A stretch of 64,000 nt of DNA, from the NCBI GenBank assembly GCA_965220465.1, contig CBDCPZ010000025.1, positions 1,116,001-1,180,000 on the forward strand, written 5' to 3'. This document shows positions 60,547 through 64,000 of the stretch, piece after piece. The notes beneath the pieces were generated by a model, which was not told the DNA's origin, made no database searches, and saw nothing but the letters and a program-made list of their open reading frames with translations. A program made the translations under genes and the position numbers. The DNA is from JAHDHW01 sp965220465 (GTDB taxonomy: Bacteria; Bacteroidota; Bacteroidia; Chitinophagales; Saprospiraceae). How positions within the stretch are numbered: the first letter of the stretch is position 1; every line of letters begins with the position of its first letter.

Positions 60547-61224
60547 TTTCTGTTTTTTTTAACGAGTTTTAAAAAGTCATAAAGTGTCAGTGATTGCTAC
60601 AAATCTATAAACCCACCATTCAACAATTGACCATTTCGATCAATCATCAAATAGGATGTGTGCTATTTTTTTATTGCTTTGCTAAAAAAAATCAGGTAAT
60701 GAAAGGTGACCAAAGTGATCAACAATCAAAAATTGTGTGCTAACTGTTTATGATTCTGTTAAAACAGAAACTTGACTTTGGGAAAGGAAATGATTTTTCC
60801 TTTAAACGGTTGTGGGTAAATTTTAGGACGGTTTGTGGGAAAGAAACAAATGTAAAAATAGATTCTCAAAGTTAGTTTAAAATTAACTTATTACCAATTT
60901 AAAATTAAGTTTTAAATCTATTAACACATTCAAATAAAACAAAATATCTTATATTACTATAAAATTACTATGTCCTACAAAGCTAAAATAAAATAGCTTA
61001 GATTTATAATAATCAATGTTAGAATTTAATAAAAAAATGCAAAAAAATACACACTTTGTCCCTCTAATATCATTTTTTCTGTTTGCTCCTTATCGAAAGA
61101 AAATTATTATTTGTCGAACTTCACTCGGAAAAATGATTGTAATATGGCGAACTCTGCTAAAAGTATCAAAATAAATTCCCTCCTTTGTATTTTGTTTTTC
61201 TATTCATCAATACAATTAAAAAAC
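60547..61224. other. Intergenic region between divergent surface-protein and peptidase genes
   Basis: About 680 very AT-rich bases carrying both upstream regions. No open frame with coding character or clear promoter was found. The peptidase frame is open from 61111, but this 38-codon extension precedes the lipoprotein signal and is treated as untranslated. Confidence 0.5.
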
Positions 61225-63384
61225 ATGCGAATCACACTTTTTACCCTGCTGGCAATTACTTTTACTTTTTTTTGCAGTTGCCAACAACCTGAACCTAATA
61301 CTCAAACAACCGTACAAAATCCGGTTATGAAATTGACCTATCCAGAAACCCAAACCGTAACTCAAACCGACGATTATCACGGCTCCCAAATCGCTGACCC
61401 TTATCGCTGGCTGGAAATTGACACCGCACAGGAAGTGGAAGCCTGGGTGAAAACTCAAAACGAGGTAACTTTCGACTATCTTGAAAAAATCCCCTACCGT
61501 GAAAAAATTCGGAAACGTTATGAAGACCTTTTCAATTATCCAAAGTTGTCTTCACCGTTTAAAGCAGGAGAACATTATTTCTTTTACAAAAACGACGGCC
61601 TACAGAATCAGTCTGTTATATACATCCAAAAAGGGCTTGATGGTGAACCGGAAGTTTTTCTTGATCCCAACGAAATGTCTAAGGAAGGAACGGTCGCTAT
61701 CAGTTTGGTTGGCTTTTCCAACGATGACAAATACGTCACTTATTCACGCCAGGAAGCTGGGTCTGACTGGCAGGAGTTTTATGTAATGGAAGTGGCTACG
61801 AAAAAACAAATGCCAGATCATTTGAAGTGGGTTAAATTTTCAGGAGCGTCCTGGAAAGGGGATGGCTTTTTCTACAATCGATATCCCGAACCACAAAAAG
61901 GACTGGAATATTCTGCTGACAATAAATACCACTCTGTTTATTTCCACAAGCTTGGAACAGATCAGTCTAAAGACAAACTTGTATTTCGCGATGATGCTAA
62001 TCCCGACATGTATCATTTTGGAGGTGTTACAGAAGATGAACGCTATTATATAATGTATGCTTCGCCGGGCACCGACGGATTCGCAACTTATTACAAAGAC
62101 CTTGATGCAAATGGCGATTTTGTATTGCTTTTTGAAGGGTACGACAATAAAAGTTCGGTTGCTCACAACATCGGAGATAAGTTTTTAATACGAACAAATA
62201 TCGATGCTCCGAAATACCGTTTGGTTGAAGTTGATCTCAAAAATCCTAAAAAGGAAAACTGGAAAGACATCATTCCTGAACAAGAGAATTTGCTGCAGAG
62301 TGTATCAACAGGCGGAATGAAATTATTTGCTGATTATCTGCAAAATGCAACAACGCGGATTTATCAGTACGATTATGATGGTAGTAACAAAAAGGAAATC
62401 AAATTGCCGGGCCTAGGTAGCGCGGGAGGATTTAGTGGCAAAGAAAATGAAACTTTGCTTTTTTATACTTTCACTTCATTCATCTATCCAAATACGATTT
62501 TCAAATATGACGTGAACACAGGAAATTCAGAATCCTTTTTTAAAACGGAGTTGAAATTCAAACCGGAAGATTATATTGAAAAGCAGGTTTTTTATAAAAG
62601 CAAGGACGGAACGGAAGTTCCGATGTTCATCGTTCACGCAAAAGATCTTAAGATGGACGGCAACAATCCAACGTATCTTTATGGTTACGGTGGATTTAAT
62701 GTTAGCCTTTCTCCTTTTTTCAGTACATCTCGTTTGATTTTGTTGGAAAATGGTGGTGTGTTTGCGATGCCGAATTTACGAGGAGGCGGAGAATTTGGTG
62801 AAGAATGGCACGAAGGCGGCATGTTAAAAAACAAACAAAACGTATTTGACGATTTTATCGCAGCAGCAGAACACCTCATCAAAGAAGGCTATACTTCTTC
62901 CTCAAAACTGGCAATCGCCGGTGGTTCAAACGGAGGATTACTCGTTGGCGCAGCGATGACTCAACGGCCGGAACTTTTTGCTGTGGCAATGCCTGCAGTT
63001 GGAGTAATGGATATGTTGCGATACCACAAATTTACGGTCGGAAAAGGCTGGATTCCGGAATATGGCTCCAGTGATGATCCCGAACATTTTGAAAATTTGT
63101 TGTCTTATTCTCCTTTACACAACTTAAAAGAGGGCGTTTCTTATCCTTCAACGATGATCACAACCGCTGATCACGACGATCGCGTGGTACCGGCACATTC
63201 TTTCAAATTTGCTGCTCAATTGCAAAAGTCACACAAAGGAGACAATCCGGTCATCATCCGTATTGAAACAAATGCCGGTCACGGCGCTGGAAAACCTACT
63301 TCAAAGATCATTGAAGAACAAGCAGACCTTTGGTCTTTTGTGTTTTATAATACCAATGCACCGGTGAAGTATTTGGAGAATTAG
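61225..63384 (+). CDS. Prolyl oligopeptidase-family serine peptidase (S9A), lipoprotein
   Basis: From ATG 61225 the product has 719 residues. It begins with a lipoprotein signal 'MRITLFTLLAITFTFFCSC'. The beta-propeller follows from 'DDYHGSQIADPYRWLE' on. The alpha/beta-hydrolase domain has 'GGSNGGLLVGAAMTQRPELF' (catalytic Ser about 567), 'DHDDRVVPAHSFKFAAQLQK' (Asp about 651) and 'NAGHGAGKPTSK' (His about 684), in the order Ser-Asp-His of S9A enzymes. It cuts short peptides after Pro. The longer frame begins at 61111 but would hide the signal peptide. It is likely anchored in the periplasm or outer membrane. Confidence 0.93.
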   Translation: MRITLFTLLAITFTFFCSCQQPEPNTQTTVQNPVMKLTYPETQTVTQTDDYHGSQIADPYRWLEIDTAQEVEAWVKTQNEVTFDYLEKIPYREKIRKRYEDLFNYPKLSSPFKAGEHYFFYKNDGLQNQSVIYIQKGLDGEPEVFLDPNEMSKEGTVAISLVGFSNDDKYVTYSRQEAGSDWQEFYVMEVATKKQMPDHLKWVKFSGASWKGDGFFYNRYPEPQKGLEYSADNKYHSVYFHKLGTDQSKDKLVFRDDANPDMYHFGGVTEDERYYIMYASPGTDGFATYYKDLDANGDFVLLFEGYDNKSSVAHNIGDKFLIRTNIDAPKYRLVEVDLKNPKKENWKDIIPEQENLLQSVSTGGMKLFADYLQNATTRIYQYDYDGSNKKEIKLPGLGSAGGFSGKENETLLFYTFTSFIYPNTIFKYDVNTGNSESFFKTELKFKPEDYIEKQVFYKSKDGTEVPMFIVHAKDLKMDGNNPTYLYGYGGFNVSLSPFFSTSRLILLENGGVFAMPNLRGGGEFGEEWHEGGMLKNKQNVFDDFIAAAEHLIKEGYTSSSKLAIAGGSNGGLLVGAAMTQRPELFAVAMPAVGVMDMLRYHKFTVGKGWIPEYGSSDDPEHFENLLSYSPLHNLKEGVSYPSTMITTADHDDRVVPAHSFKFAAQLQKSHKGDNPVIIRIETNAGHGAGKPTSKIIEEQADLWSFVFYNTNAPVKYLEN

Positions 63385-63434
63385 TTTTATGTGATTGAAA
63401 AGTTGACCAGATAGGTCATTCAATTTTGATAGAA

Positions 63435-63485
63435 GCGAATGAATTCGCCGGTACAATGTATCGGCGAATTCATTCGCCTTTTTGC
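63435..63485 (+). terminator. Strong hairpin downstream of the peptidase
   Basis: A 16-bp perfect stem (63435-63450 with 63462-63477) and 11-base loop is followed by TTTTT (63479-63483). It terminates the peptidase transcript, about 50 bases after its stop. Confidence 0.8.
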
Positions 63486-63515
63486 ACTTATTTCAGCAAC
63501 ACCATTTGATTTTCT

Positions 63516-63653
63516 TCATCCAAAATATAAAGCATACCAGCAATAGCCGGAGTTATGATTCACCACTTCAAAGGAAGGATCGGCTTCGTTCCTACAGGAA
63601 AGAAAGCTTATAAAAATTAAAGCAGCTACTATTTCAATAAAGTGTTTTTTCAA
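63516..63653 (-). pseudogene. Truncated or frameshifted small lipoprotein
   Basis: A minus-strand frame from TTG 63653 reads 'LKKHFIEIVAALIFISFLSC' and stops at 63516-63518 after 45 residues. The first 20 residues are a lipoprotein signal with lipobox FLSC. In the next frame, bases down to a TAA at 63488-63490 read 'ITPAIAGMLYILDEENQ' and 'MVLLK', which is coherent and beta-like. It therefore looks like a protein whose middle was deleted or shifted out of frame. Its TTG overlaps the end of the adjacent flavoprotein gene by about 20 bases. Confidence 0.4.
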
Positions 63654-64000
63654 ATCGTCCTGTTTTTTCCATAACCAAAATCCTGTAAATTATTGTTTTT
63701 ACCAAAGATTGCTCATCGTGATGAAATTGAACCATCCCGTGAGAGGAGAGGCTTTTGTCGTTGGCCGTATTTAGTTCCAGGTTTTTCATAAACAACTCCA
63801 TCGCTTCTTTGCCGGCTGCTCCCATCAATTCCTGATAGACACCTTGTATAATCACACTTTTCCAATTGCCCATGTCTTCCATCGCATCTACTTCAAAACA
63901 AATATTCGGGTTTTTCCGCATCATTTCGATTTTTAGACCTTCTCTGGAATGTCCGTAAATGTATTTTCCGTCATAGGCGTAGGTTGTTGGTACAACGTAA
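63634..64000 (-). CDS. Pyridoxamine 5'-phosphate oxidase-fold protein, start outside window
   Basis: The minus-strand frame runs from the stop at 63634-63636 to the right edge. Its start 'YVVPTTYAYDGKYIYGHSRE' then 'GLKIEMMRKNPNICFEVD' matches the split-barrel flavin-binding fold of small PNPOx-like proteins (VPxxYxxD...IYxHSxxGxK...NPxVCFEVD), which usually bind FMN or F420 and are about 150-160 residues long. The N-terminal strand is missing beyond the window. The role is not clear; related proteins reduce nitro compounds or heme-like substrates. Confidence 0.82.
   Translation of the reverse strand, partial: YVVPTTYAYDGKYIYGHSREGLKIEMMRKNPNICFEVDAMEDMGNWKSVIIQGVYQELMGAAGKEAMELFMKNLELNTANDKSLSSHGMVQFHHDEQSLVKTIIYRILVMEKTGRFEKTLY

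Noticed and set aside
61111..61224. Upstream start for the prolyl oligopeptidase
   Set aside because: It would place 38 residues before a clear lipoprotein signal peptide, so the internal ATG at 61225 is preferred.

Overview
The window looks like chromosome from a Bacteroidota bacterium, most likely from the Saprospiraceae/Saprospirales side of the phylum (inference). The grounds are: secreted proteins ending in type IX secretion (T9SS) type A sorting domains, a Bacteroidota-type T6SS (subtype iii) gene set, HYR-repeat surface proteins, absence of clear Shine-Dalgarno sequences, a promoter of the Bacteroidota TTG / TAnnTTTG kind, and AT-rich DNA. No rRNA, tRNA or CRISPR array was seen.

Region 1 (1-7554, + strand) is the distal part of a T6SS-iii locus: the end of VgrG, then TssF, an AT-rich two-gene effector-like cassette (pesticin/lysozyme-type muramidase plus a peptidoglycan-binding partner), TssG, TssN, TssK, PAAR and a TssO-like coiled-coil membrane protein. 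Region 2 (7816-11866) holds two lipoprotein genes, one with EGF-like repeats, then a stretch of decayed genes (a T9SS protein end, a CHAT-domain end) and a phospholipase-D-type enzyme. Region 3 (11867-17817) has an NAD(P)-binding epimerase, a DEAD-box-type helicase with a DEVD box, an unknown small protein and a secreted zinc metalloprotease.

Region 4 (18066-23954) is a polyphosphate/phosphotransfer cluster: two PPK2 polyphosphate kinases, a CHAD protein, glucokinase, and a separated pair of genes (phosphotransferase fold plus P-loop kinase) that many bacteria carry as one fused gene. A Ca2+-type P-ATPase follows. Region 5 (26822-41412) is the metabolic core. A tightly overlapping operon runs nifJ-rnfC-rnfD-rnfG-rnfE-rnfA-(small Cys protein)-FNR-rnfB. 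It links pyruvate oxidation to ferredoxin, the ion-pumping Rnf complex and a ferredoxin-NADP reductase. Pyruvate phosphate dikinase is divergent from it, and a small cysteine-rich HEPN-like gene lies between them.

Region 6 (41413-52911) contains a kinase-like membrane protein, a DUF481 outer-membrane protein, an acyl-CoA synthetase and thioesterase pair, a complete IS630-type element (TA duplication, 16-bp inverted repeats, a -1 frameshift site) inserted just upstream of the thioesterase, a GMC oxidoreductase with its small subunit, a second copy of the HEPN-like family, purine nucleoside phosphorylase and a redoxin. Region 7 (52930-64000) holds a 2538-residue T9SS surface protein built of HYR modules with nested lamin-tail domains, a prolyl oligopeptidase lipoprotein, a small lipoprotein relic, and the start-truncated gene of a pyridoxamine-phosphate-oxidase-fold protein.
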